From JAXLXE01 sp046328115 (GTDB lineage: Bacteria > Chloroflexota > UBA6077 > JACCZL01): DNA of 64,000 nt. The DNA is taken from the NCBI GenBank assembly GCA_046328115.1, contig JAXLXE010000001.1:1426001-1490000 (forward strand), in the 5' to 3' direction. The position numbers were made by a program, and so were the translations under genes. The notes under the pieces are model-generated. The model searched no databases. It saw only the letters and a list, made by a program, of their open reading frames with translations, and was not told the DNA's origin. This document shows, one piece after another, positions 48,658-56,218 of this stretch; within the stretch, counting starts at the first letter, position 1, and each line of letters starts with the position of its first letter.

Positions 48658-50039
48658 GCTTTGGTCTCCTCATCGCTCTCCACTGCCGCCGCGGCGTCAT
48701 CCACCGCATCCGCAATATCGCTCGAGGCCTCCGCGTCTGGCGCGGCATCCTCGTCCTCATCGATGCCGCCCACTGTCCTAATCAGAAATCGCGCAGCCCG
48801 CCGCTGCTGGATGGCGCGCTCCAGGCGCCGGCGCATCGCCGGGTTCGACTGCATCGTGCGGAGCATGCGCTCCGCCTCCTGCGCCGTGTCCGCGGCGGAT
48901 GCCAATTCCTCCTTGACCTCTTCGTCAGAGACGGCCAGGCCCTCAGCCTCGGCAACCGCCACTAGAACTTGCGAGCGGCGCACGCTCTGCTCGCCCTGCT
49001 CCATCAGCTCGGCGCGGAGCGACTCCTGGGTCTTCTGGGTGAACTGGAGGTAGTTCTCAAGGCTCAGGCCAGTACGGCTCAGCGTCATCGCCAGGCTGTT
49101 CAGCAACCGCTGAGCCTCCTCCTCGATGAGCTGCGGGGGGAGCGCGACCGTGGCCTGCTCCACCACCTTATTGATCACCTCGTCCTCGTGCTCGGTCCGG
49201 CGGCGCATCTTCTCGCGCTCCAGCATCTCGTCACGCACGGCGGACTTTAGCTTTTCTGCATTCTCGTAGGAGCCATCCACCGTGGCGGCGAAATCATCGT
49301 CCACCTCCGGCAGCTTGTGCTCCTTCACCCAGTGGATCTTCACCGCGAAGTCAGCCGGCTGCGAGGCCAGGTCCTTCACACGGTAGTCCTCAGGGTAGGT
49401 CAGCGTGAACGACTTCTCATCGCCTTCCTTGAGCCCAATGAGCTGCTCCGAAAAACCCGGCGCCGGTTCCGGACCCTCTGGGTCTACGACGTATTCCGCG
49501 TTGCTCGCGTCCGCCACGGACTGCTCGCCGGACGTGCCCTTGAGGTCAAGGCCAACCCGATCACCCAACGCCACCGCGCGATCAACCGGCTCCCACGTGG
49601 CGTGCTGCTCGCGCAGACGATCAATCACCCGTGTAAACGCTTCGTCGTCCACCTCGGCCGCCGCGCGTTCGATCTTCAGCGAGGCGTAATCACCCAGCTC
49701 AACCTTGGGCTGAACCGGGACCGTCGCCTTCACCTGGAGGGGCTCCGTGCTCACCAGCTCCAGCCGCGGCTGCGCCACCACGTCGAGCGCCTGCTCCTTC
49801 ACGGCCTCGTCCACGACAATCGGCACGAGCCGCTCCACGGCTTCTTCCACCAGCGCGGCGCGGCCAACCATCCGCTCCACGATCACGCGGGGGGCCTTGC
49901 CTTTCCGGAAGCCCGGCACGTTGATCCGATTCACAACGCGTCGATACGCGTCTCCGAGGGCTTTCTCCAGACGCTCGTCCTCAACTTCAATGTCAAGGAC
50001 CACCTGGCTGTTCTCGATCTCTTGGGTGGCGACCTTCAC
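48654..50039 (-). CDS. tig: trigger factor
   Basis: 461 aa ribosome-bound chaperone. Ribosome-binding domain with NVPGFRKGKAP (the GFRxGxxP signature), FKBP-type PPIase domain at about 155-240 and helical C-terminal arms. Acidic low-complexity tail. GTG 50039 has AGGAGGAA upstream. Docks on L23, also encoded here. First of tig-clpP-clpX. Confidence 0.94.
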   Translation of the reverse strand: MKVATQEIENSQVVLDIEVEDERLEKALGDAYRRVVNRINVPGFRKGKAPRVIVERMVGRAALVEEAVERLVPIVVDEAVKEQALDVVAQPRLELVSTEPLQVKATVPVQPKVELGDYASLKIERAAAEVDDEAFTRVIDRLREQHATWEPVDRAVALGDRVGLDLKGTSGEQSVADASNAEYVVDPEGPEPAPGFSEQLIGLKEGDEKSFTLTYPEDYRVKDLASQPADFAVKIHWVKEHKLPEVDDDFAATVDGSYENAEKLKSAVRDEMLEREKMRRRTEHEDEVINKVVEQATVALPPQLIEEEAQRLLNSLAMTLSRTGLSLENYLQFTQKTQESLRAELMEQGEQSVRRSQVLVAVAEAEGLAVSDEEVKEELASAADTAQEAERMLRTMQSNPAMRRRLERAIQQRRAARFLIRTVGGIDEDEDAAPDAEASSDIADAVDDAAAAVESDEETKA

Positions 50040-50205
50040 CAGCGGTCTTCCTCCTGGCCTGCTCGTCAGGCGTCGTGGGCGCGCGGAACGTGTGACGCTC
50101 GGCTAGCGAGCGCGCCGCCGCGGCCGGCGGGGCACACACATGGTGCCACGGCACCTCACCTCTCTCGGTGCGAACACTCCTGCAAACTTGGACCCAATCG
50201 TCCAG

Positions 50206-50235
50206 ATTCTAGGTGGATTCAGGGAGAGGGGGCAA
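50206..50235 (-). promoter_or_regulatory. promoter of tig-clpP
   Basis: Minus strand: -35 TTGCCC (50230-50235), 18-bp spacer, -10 TAGAAT (50206-50211). Lies between tRNA-Leu and tig, about 170 bp before the tig start. Confidence 0.55.
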
Positions 50236-50278
50236 CAAGTTCCGGGCCGTCCGCGCGGATTTGCGCGCTCGATCCGGG

Positions 50279-50361
50279 TGGGGGAGAGGGGACTCGAACC
50301 CCTACGCCTTTTGGGCACGTGATCCTAAGTCACGCTCGTCTACCAATTCCGACACACCCCC
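50279..50361 (-). tRNA. tRNA-Leu (anticodon UAG)
   Basis: 83 nt, class II. D arm TCGGAATTGGTAGACGA, anticodon stem CGTGA-CTTAGGA-TCACG with anticodon TAG, long variable arm GCC-AAAA-GGC, T arm AGGGG-TTCGAGT-CCCCT. The acceptor GGGGGTG / CTCCCCC has one T-T mismatch at pair 6-67. CCA is not encoded (CCC follows the discriminator A). Confidence 0.93.
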
Positions 50362-50381
50362 GTGCCCCCGCACGTGTCTCC

Positions 50382-50387
50382 AGTATA
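50382..50387 (-). promoter_or_regulatory. extended -10 promoter of tRNA-Leu
   Basis: TGC-TATACT on the minus strand, 20 bp before the mature 5' end of tRNA-Leu; no good -35, as is common for extended -10 promoters. Confidence 0.6.
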
Positions 50388-50419
50388 GCAGCGGCTCGGA
50401 TCCCAACGTGCCGCTCAGC

Positions 50420-51124
50420 TCATCCGGACCTGGCCACGCCACCAAACGCAAGTGCCTGACCGGGGATGTGGCTCGCGTCCATCGCGCGGCCAAGCTGGTC
50501 CTCGGTGATGTAGCCGTTCACGCCAGCCACCGGATCCGTCTTCAGGGAATCACTGAAGAAGAACCCCTTGTCGGAGACCCCCGTCAGCAGCACGTAGTGC
50601 CCCCAGCGCGTGGCCATGCCCTCGTACCCGGGCACGAGGTACAGCCGCACCAGCGGCATCACTGGGCGGCCGAGTCTTAGCTGCCGGTGAACGTCCTCCA
50701 TGCCCCAGGTGCGGAAGCGCCCGTCCATCGTGAACAGTCCGTCCGTCCGCACGCCATAGTCCTCCGCCACGTGGGCAATGTGCTCCAATGCCGTACCGGT
50801 GCGCATGCCCAGCGTCCCCTGGTAGGTGTGGGCCTGGGTCCGGAGATCCTCCGTGGACTGCCCCACGATGCCCAGCCCGTCCAGGATCATCCCCAGCGTG
50901 GCCGGACCACAGTTGGAGCTCTGCCATCGACTGCCGTCCTTCTGGGTGCGGAACGGAACCTCCAGGCGAAACGCCGCAGCGTCGATCGGCCCGCTGGCTA
51001 TGGGCAGCCGCGGCACGGACTCCTGGCCCAGCGCCTCCGCCCGCCCCAGCAGCGGCGTCAGCGCCAGCCCCGCCGTCAGGACCAGCGCGCGACGCCGCGC
51101 GACTCGATACGTCAGGACACCCAT
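50420..51124 (-). CDS. exported C39-like cysteine peptidase family protein
   Basis: 234 aa. Signal-like N-terminus with an arginine cluster (YRVARRRALVLTAGLALTPL), a possible Tat signal. Core: FRTQKDGSRWQSSNCGPATL with the candidate nucleophile Cys, then RWGHYVLLTGVSDKGFFFSD with the candidate His and a following Asp, as in papain-like C39_2 families. No clear ribosome binding site. Different subfamily from the C39-like gene at the window's left end. Confidence 0.75.
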   Translation of the reverse strand: MGVLTYRVARRRALVLTAGLALTPLLGRAEALGQESVPRLPIASGPIDAAAFRLEVPFRTQKDGSRWQSSNCGPATLGMILDGLGIVGQSTEDLRTQAHTYQGTLGMRTGTALEHIAHVAEDYGVRTDGLFTMDGRFRTWGMEDVHRQLRLGRPVMPLVRLYLVPGYEGMATRWGHYVLLTGVSDKGFFFSDSLKTDPVAGVNGYITEDQLGRAMDASHIPGQALAFGGVARSG

Positions 51125-51142
51125 CGCTTGAAGTGTCGCAAT

Positions 51143-51174
51143 GGGGCGCCACGGCCTGCAAGCCGTGGCGCCCC
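51143..51174 (-). terminator. terminator of the RNA ligase gene
   Basis: 13-bp stem GGGGCGCCACGGC / GCCGTGGCGCCCC with loop CTGCAA, 7 bp beyond the ligase stop. It sits only 18 bp before the downstream C39-like start. Confidence 0.65.
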
Positions 51175-51181
51175 GCGCCGG

Positions 51182-52288
51182 CTAGACCTCCACCACGTAC
51201 GGGCGGCTGGCCTCCGGCTTGATGAACTTCCAGATCAACTCAGACACCTCCTCCTCCGAGGCGCCATCCAACAGCTTGAAGGCCAGGGGCGGCACCTTTG
51301 CCTGGTCCTTGATCCACACTGCCTGTTCCCGGCGCGTCTCCAGCGCGGGCATCCGCGCCATCACGTCCCGTGCCTCGTTCAACATCGAATCGTGGCGCTC
51401 GCGCAGTTCCGTCGCCACCCGACCCACCCACTTCTGATACCCCTCCGGGCAGCCCGCCATCAGGCTCCCGTGGTAGGCGCCGGTAGCCAGAAGATCCCAG
51501 ACTCGCCGCTCGGTGACACCCGTCACCAGGCGGTGGATCCGGAGATACTCGGAGAACTTCACCTTCATCCGCCTCCCACTGGCGGGCCAGTGCACCACGA
51601 ACCCCTCGCGGTTCGCCTCACCCTTCGCGGTCAGCGTGTCCAGATCCGTCAGGCCGTCGTGGCGGGGCACGCGCGGCAACGGCGAGTCCACCGCCTCCAG
51701 CGGCACCTCACGCCCCGTCGCGGTCTCCACCACGGCAAGCAGCACCAGGTCCTGCCGTCCCTCGTAGTCCACCACGATCCGCCAGTGCGGATGGATGATC
51801 TCCACCAGGAACGTCAGCTCAGGATCGGGTCGCCAGCCTGGCCAGCGCTCGCGGAGCAGATGGGTAGCCAGCCGCGCGGGCTCCGAGTTGAACGACCCTC
51901 GAGTTGCCACCGCCGGGCCGTCCATTCGCTCGTAGATGATCCCCAGGGCACCGTCCATTTTCTCATAGACCACAAACGGCTCCTGGGGCACCGCGCCCGC
52001 CTCCGGCTCTCCCAGATTGAAGAACTTGGGAAACGGGCGCTTCACTACCTCGTACCCGCTGTCTACCTCGCGCACGATCAGCCCGCGACAGGCGCGGACC
52101 TCATCGGTCCACATCCGCTTGAACTGCGCCTTCACGGTGTAGTTCAGAATCCGAAGGCCAGGCACGACGCCGTCGCGCACGGTGATCCACGTCTCGTGCC
52201 GCAGCCTGGCCACAGCCTCCCGCGTGGGCATCCACACCCGCGCCGGGTCCGCGACCGCGCCACCAGGAAACTCAGACCATTCAACCAT
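51182..52288 (-). CDS. T4 Rnl1-type RNA ligase
   Basis: 368 aa nucleotidyltransferase-fold ligase. Motif I KMDG (candidate adenylated Lys110) in VVYEKMDGALGIIYERMDG. Upstream, RACRGLIVRE and KRPFPKFFNLGE match the T4 Rnl1 RGIMFE/RPMxKFFNxxE stretch. Motif III about FLVEIIHPHWRIVVDYEG, motif IV EGFVVHW, motif V MKVKFSEYLR. These are the covalent-catalysis residues, so it should seal RNA using ATP. ATG 52288 has AGGAG 7 nt upstream; GTG 52291 is the alternative. No polynucleotide kinase/phosphatase neighbour is present. Confidence 0.85.
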   Translation of the reverse strand: MVEWSEFPGGAVADPARVWMPTREAVARLRHETWITVRDGVVPGLRILNYTVKAQFKRMWTDEVRACRGLIVREVDSGYEVVKRPFPKFFNLGEPEAGAVPQEPFVVYEKMDGALGIIYERMDGPAVATRGSFNSEPARLATHLLRERWPGWRPDPELTFLVEIIHPHWRIVVDYEGRQDLVLLAVVETATGREVPLEAVDSPLPRVPRHDGLTDLDTLTAKGEANREGFVVHWPASGRRMKVKFSEYLRIHRLVTGVTERRVWDLLATGAYHGSLMAGCPEGYQKWVGRVATELRERHDSMLNEARDVMARMPALETRREQAVWIKDQAKVPPLAFKLLDGASEEEVSELIWKFIKPEASRPYVVEV

Positions 52289-52872
52289 CACGGTGCTCCT
52301 AACTTTCTACCTCAAGGCGCCGCACGACCACGCGGCGCGCGAAACTCCCAGACTTCAATCAAGCATCCACGGCCACGCATCCGTCCTGGATCGATCATCG
52401 GCGGGGCGCCCCAAGCAGGAAGGGCGGCGAACGATGCTCGCCGAGGCGTGACAACGGGCCAGCGGGTTAGCGGCGCGGAATCACCGTGCCGCCTGGGGCC
52501 CTAGCGTGGGACGGAGGTCATCCCTGGCGCTGCCGTACGTATCGCCGGCATGCGCGTTTGAGCGCGCGCGGTGCGGCCAAGCGGCAGCCTGGCATCCGTC
52601 CGCTTCCCCAGCGGAGACGCGGGCACGGGAGTAGAGCCCTCGCGCAGCGAGGTCAGGAGGCTTCCGGACGCTTCCCTGTTGCTCATTCCATCCCACCTTC
52701 CCGCGCCCAGGCAATCTCCAGCCGGGCGGCGGGGGCTCGAAGGATGCCCGAATCCACCTGTCTTGTGCAAGCGGTCGTCACACCTCACGCGAGAGTGCGG
52801 TGAGCGGTCAGACATTCGGGTCGACGCGTAGAATCGCACCGTCCGGACTTCCCGGCCCAGCGGAGCTCACCG
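52289..52872. other. 584-bp intergenic region
   Basis: Short open frames on both strands lack convincing ribosome binding sites and recognisable families. Two adjacent hairpins are visible, TCCGCT-TCCCC-AGCGGA (52599-52615) and CCTCGC-GCA-GCGAGG (52638-52652), so a structured RNA is possible. A -10-like TAGAAT at 52829-52834 lies 38 bp before the next gene. Confidence 0.4.
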
Positions 52873-53547
52873 ATGATCTACATCCTCAATACGTACGACG
52901 ACGACGCCCAGCGGCTCCGGGTGAGCCGCGAGGAGCTAGCCTGGCCCAGGCTCAGGGCAGAAGGCGCCGTGCCCCTCTGCCTGTGGCGCATCATCCTCGG
53001 CGATCGGCCCGGCCGCGTGCTCGAGCTGCTCCGCTTCGACAGCCTCGCGCATTGGGCTCAGGTGACCCAGCAAGACACTGATCCCCCGGAGAGCGCCACC
53101 CTGGTGCACAGCGTGGGGCTGAAGCCCGCCTCGCGCCGCCACCCCGGCGGCCAGCCCCAGCCGGTCCGCGCAGGCAGCGTGTGGGCGCTGCGCTGGATGC
53201 AGACCGCGCCCAATCAGATGGAGCGCATGGTGGCCATCTCGGAAGACGTCTTCTGGGCGAAGACGCAGACCAACGAGCGCCAGACCACGCTGGGCATGCT
53301 GTTCGCCCACGCCGCCGACCGCCGCGAGATCATGATGCTCACCCACTACGACAGCCTGGCCTACTGGGAGTCCACCCGCGAAGGACGCGCCCCAGCGGCC
53401 CGCAGCGAGGTGGACGCGGAGGAGAGCCGCGCCGCCCTCCGAGACCGGAACGACCTCGTCGTCGCCCAGGGCGTGCGGCTGCTGCTGCCCATCAGCAGCA
53501 TCGGGCCCTATCAGGAGACCATCACCCACGAGGGCGGCGGGCGTTGA
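52873..53547 (+). CDS. two-repeat dimeric alpha/beta-barrel-like protein, function unknown
   Basis: 224 aa, no signal or membrane segment. Two similar halves, each ending in a related block: ELLRFDSLAHWAQVTQ at about residue 60 and LTHYDSLAYWESTREG at about 160. This pattern resembles NIPSNAP/ABM-like ferredoxin folds, which often bind small aromatics or haem. GGAG lies 9 nt upstream of ATG 52873. I do not recognise a named family. Confidence 0.65.
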   Translation: MIYILNTYDDDAQRLRVSREELAWPRLRAEGAVPLCLWRIILGDRPGRVLELLRFDSLAHWAQVTQQDTDPPESATLVHSVGLKPASRRHPGGQPQPVRAGSVWALRWMQTAPNQMERMVAISEDVFWAKTQTNERQTTLGMLFAHAADRREIMMLTHYDSLAYWESTREGRAPAARSEVDAEESRAALRDRNDLVVAQGVRLLLPISSIGPYQETITHEGGGR

Positions 53548-53781
53548 CTGAAGCCGCCTCGCTCTACGCACTGGCCCCGAGTACGAGGCCGCCCGCTGGC
53601 TGCGCTGTCTTCACCCGGGGCCAGTGGCAGCCCGGCCGGGTGAACGGGCGGGCCACGCGGGCCATCGTCTCGTCCCCCATGCGGTGCGCGGTGATGGCTG
53701 GTCGCCCGGACCAAATCCATGACCGGGTGCGCGGGGGGCGATGATCGATCGGCGCGGTGGCTCGCTCAACCGCCGGCCCGG

Positions 53782-54573
53782 TTACCGGGCGCCGGCCGCT
53801 TCCAGGATCGCCGTCATGTCCGAAAAGCCACGGCGCCGGGCGTGCAGCAGCGGGCTCACGCCTTGAGCGTCCGCAAGGTTCACATCGGCGCCGGCGTTCA
53901 CAAGCAGACGGACCACCTCCGTATGTCGCGGCCCGCCATCGCCAAGAATGATCGCCTCCAGGAGCGCGGTCCAGCCGAGACGATTCACGTGGTTCACGTC
54001 CATGTCCGTTGCAAGCAATTCGCGGATAATCTCCACGTGGCCCCGGTGGGCCGCTCGGATCAGTCCGGTACCGTTGTAGCTGTCCTTGCGGTGGACGTCG
54101 GCGCCAGCGCCAAGGGAGAGCAGGAGCAGATCGAGATACCCCTCAGATGTCGCGATCAGGAAAGCGCTCTGGCGAGTGGCGTCCTGGACGTTCACGTCGG
54201 CCCCCGCGTCGACCAATAGGCGCGCAACCTGGACGTGGTTCCCGTAAGCCGCCGCGATCAGCGCGGTGGCACCGCCCGCCTCACTGGCGCGGACATCCGC
54301 TCCCTGGCCCAGCAGCGCGCTGACCCAAGCCAGGTCACCCTGGCGGGCCGCGCGGATCAATGCCAGATCCAGCTCAGACGGCTCGGCCAACGCCGGCCCA
54401 GCCCAGAGCGTCGTCGCAGGCACGAGCAAGCCGGCCACCGGCACAACCATCCGCCACGGCACCGGCCCGGGGTCTGCTTGGCGAACCGACCCCAACACCG
54501 CGCCGAACCCGCCAAACGCCAGCAACATGCGCCCCAACGCCGTTACCCTCGCTTTCCCGCGCGATACCGCCAT
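53782..54573 (-). CDS. membrane or exported ankyrin-repeat protein
   Basis: 263 aa. Two hydrophobic stretches lie in the first 65 residues, followed by about five ankyrin repeats (DLALIRAARQGDLAWVSALL, GATALIAAAYGNHVQVARLL, GTGLIRAAHRGHVEIIRELL, LGWTALLEAIILGDGGPRHT, VSPLLHARRRGFSDMTAIL). A protein-binding scaffold; partner unknown. ATG 54573 has AGGAGG upstream; the frame open to 54852 crosses the tRNA gene and is not translated. Convergent with the two-repeat protein, with 234 bp of unassigned sequence between. Confidence 0.8.
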   Translation of the reverse strand: MAVSRGKARVTALGRMLLAFGGFGAVLGSVRQADPGPVPWRMVVPVAGLLVPATTLWAGPALAEPSELDLALIRAARQGDLAWVSALLGQGADVRASEAGGATALIAAAYGNHVQVARLLVDAGADVNVQDATRQSAFLIATSEGYLDLLLLSLGAGADVHRKDSYNGTGLIRAAHRGHVEIIRELLATDMDVNHVNRLGWTALLEAIILGDGGPRHTEVVRLLVNAGADVNLADAQGVSPLLHARRRGFSDMTAILEAAGAR

Positions 54574-54688
54574 CTTCGCCTCCTGGGAGAGTGGGCCGTG
54601 CCGGCGGAGTCCATCACAGCGTAGCACGCGCCCTGTCCACGCACCGACCAACCGAACGGACCCGACGGCCGCGGTCGGCAGTACGCAA

Positions 54689-54726
54689 GAACGGCCCCCG
54701 AGCGGACATCCGCTCGGGGGCCGTTC
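54689..54726 (-). terminator. terminator of tRNA-Lys
   Basis: 17-bp perfect stem GAACGGCCCCCGAGCGG with its complement, loop ACAT, followed on the minus strand by TTGCG. Starts 17 bp after the tRNA 3' end. Confidence 0.8.
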
Positions 54727-54743
54727 CCTTCTGGTGCAACGGG

Positions 54744-54816
54744 TGAGCCGCATAGGAGTCGAACCTATAACCGGCTGATTAAGAGTCAGCTGCTCTGCCA
54801 GTTGAGCTAGCGGCCC
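54744..54816 (-). tRNA. tRNA-Lys (anticodon CUU)
   Basis: 73 nt. GGGCCGC acceptor, TAGCTCAACTGGCAGAGCA D arm, anticodon loop ACTCTTAAT with CTT, T arm ATAGG-TTCGACT-CCTAT and closing GCGGCTC plus A. One G-T pair in the acceptor. CCA not encoded. Confidence 0.96.
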
Positions 54817-54827
54817 GTGCGCGTCAC

Positions 54828-54833
54828 ATTGTA
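54828..54833 (-). promoter_or_regulatory. candidate -10 of tRNA-Lys
   Basis: TACAAT on the minus strand, 11 bp before the mature 5' end; -35 not convincing. Confidence 0.4.
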
Positions 54834-54958
54834 GCCCCACGCTCGGCCACACGCCAGCGATTTAGGCGGTGCACCCACCCCTCCAGCCACCCCATGGGAT
54901 ATAACCAGACCAGATAGCTCGCTCGCACGGGAGCCCTGGTGCAGCAGCACTCACTCGG

Positions 54959-56212
54959 ATGAGCACCTCCGCGCAAGACGCCACCCTCACCGCCTCCGTT
55001 GTCCCGGCCGCAGCCTCGGCCCGCCCGGCGGCTGCGGCCCAGCGGCGCACCTGGATCGTCATCGTGGGTGCCTTCGTCCTCTGGTGCGCCATCGTCGCCA
55101 GCGCCGCTACGGCCGGCTACACCTACCGCCGCTACGCCACCGACTCCCCCACGCTCACCCTCGCCATCGACCGCGGGACCGTCTTCTACGAGGGCGCGGC
55201 CAATCCTGCCCAGGTCCGCGCCCGTCCAGGCATGACCCTCGAGGAGGGCGGAGTGGTCGAGACCGGCGAGAACGGCCGCGCGGCCGTTGCCCTGTTCGAC
55301 GGCAGCGTGGCCCGCCTGCTGCCTAAGGCCCGCCTGGAGCTCACCACCCTTCGCGTAGGCAAGTTCAATCCAGAGCACACACGCCTTGCCGTCCACCTCG
55401 CCACCGGCGCCGCCAACTTCAACGTGGTCGGCGGGCTGCCCTACAACCGCGAGGTCGTGGTCACCACCCCGCACGGGCTCGTGCGCCTCAGCAAGGGTGA
55501 CTACCTGGTCTGGGTCTCCGACGACGGCACGCGCGTCTCCTCCTACTCCGGCCAGGCCAAGCTGGAGATAGAGGACAAATCCGTCCGCATCAGCGATGGC
55601 CGCCGCGCCGCCCTCCCCACGGATGGCTACCCCCGCGGGCCGTTCCCGCTGGGCGAGAACCTGATCCGCAACGGCGACTTCACGGCCGAGCTCCGCGGCT
55701 GGACCATGGTGGACCGCGGCGAGCCCGGCCGCCAGGACGTGGGCGGCGTCCGCGCTCTCGTTGAGGACTCCATCGCCGGCCGCAAGATCCAGGCCCTCCG
55801 CATCACCCGCGACACCCAGAAGGACACGCACAACGAGACCGGCATCAGCCAGGAGATCCGACGCGACGTCTCCGCCTACCGCAACCTGCTCTTCACCGCG
55901 TGGGTCCGCATCAACAACGCCAGCCTCTCCGGCGGCGGCTACCTGGGCTCCGAGTACCCCATCATGTTCCGCGTCAGCTACACGGACGAGGATGGCGGCA
56001 AGCCCGGCTGGTCCCACGGCTTCTTCTACGCCAACACCCAGAATCGGCCCACGCCCATCGGCGAGCAGATCGCCCAGGGCCAGTGGTTTCCTTACCTTGG
56101 GCGCCTTACAGACCTGCCGGACCGAGCCGTCTTCATCCAGTCGGTGGAGGTCGTCTCGGCAGGGCATGACTTCGACGCCCTGGTGGCGGACATCCGCCTC
56201 ATGGCCGAGTAA
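54959..56212 (+). CDS. single-pass membrane protein with FecR domain and C-terminal carbohydrate-binding-like domain
   Basis: 417 aa. One membrane helix at about residues 31-53 (WIVIVGAFVLWCAIVASAAT). A FecR domain follows (about 70-215): EGGVVETGENGRAAVALFDG, SVARLLPKARLELTTLRVG and VVVTTPHGLVRLSKGDYLVW. From Asn234 (NLIRNGDFTAELRGWTM) the rest reads like a galactose-binding/CBM-type jelly roll. No sigma-factor gene or TonB receptor adjoins, so it is unlikely to be a classic FecR signalling protein. Confidence 0.75.
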   Translation: MSTSAQDATLTASVVPAAASARPAAAAQRRTWIVIVGAFVLWCAIVASAATAGYTYRRYATDSPTLTLAIDRGTVFYEGAANPAQVRARPGMTLEEGGVVETGENGRAAVALFDGSVARLLPKARLELTTLRVGKFNPEHTRLAVHLATGAANFNVVGGLPYNREVVVTTPHGLVRLSKGDYLVWVSDDGTRVSSYSGQAKLEIEDKSVRISDGRRAALPTDGYPRGPFPLGENLIRNGDFTAELRGWTMVDRGEPGRQDVGGVRALVEDSIAGRKIQALRITRDTQKDTHNETGISQEIRRDVSAYRNLLFTAWVRINNASLSGGGYLGSEYPIMFRVSYTDEDGGKPGWSHGFFYANTQNRPTPIGEQIAQGQWFPYLGRLTDLPDRAVFIQSVEVVSAGHDFDALVADIRLMAE

Positions 56213-56218
56213 GACGGG

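Noticed and set aside
52481..52839. Short open frames in the 584-bp gap as protein genes
   Set aside because: Arg/Ser/Pro-rich overlapping frames on both strands, no ribosome binding site or recognisable domain.
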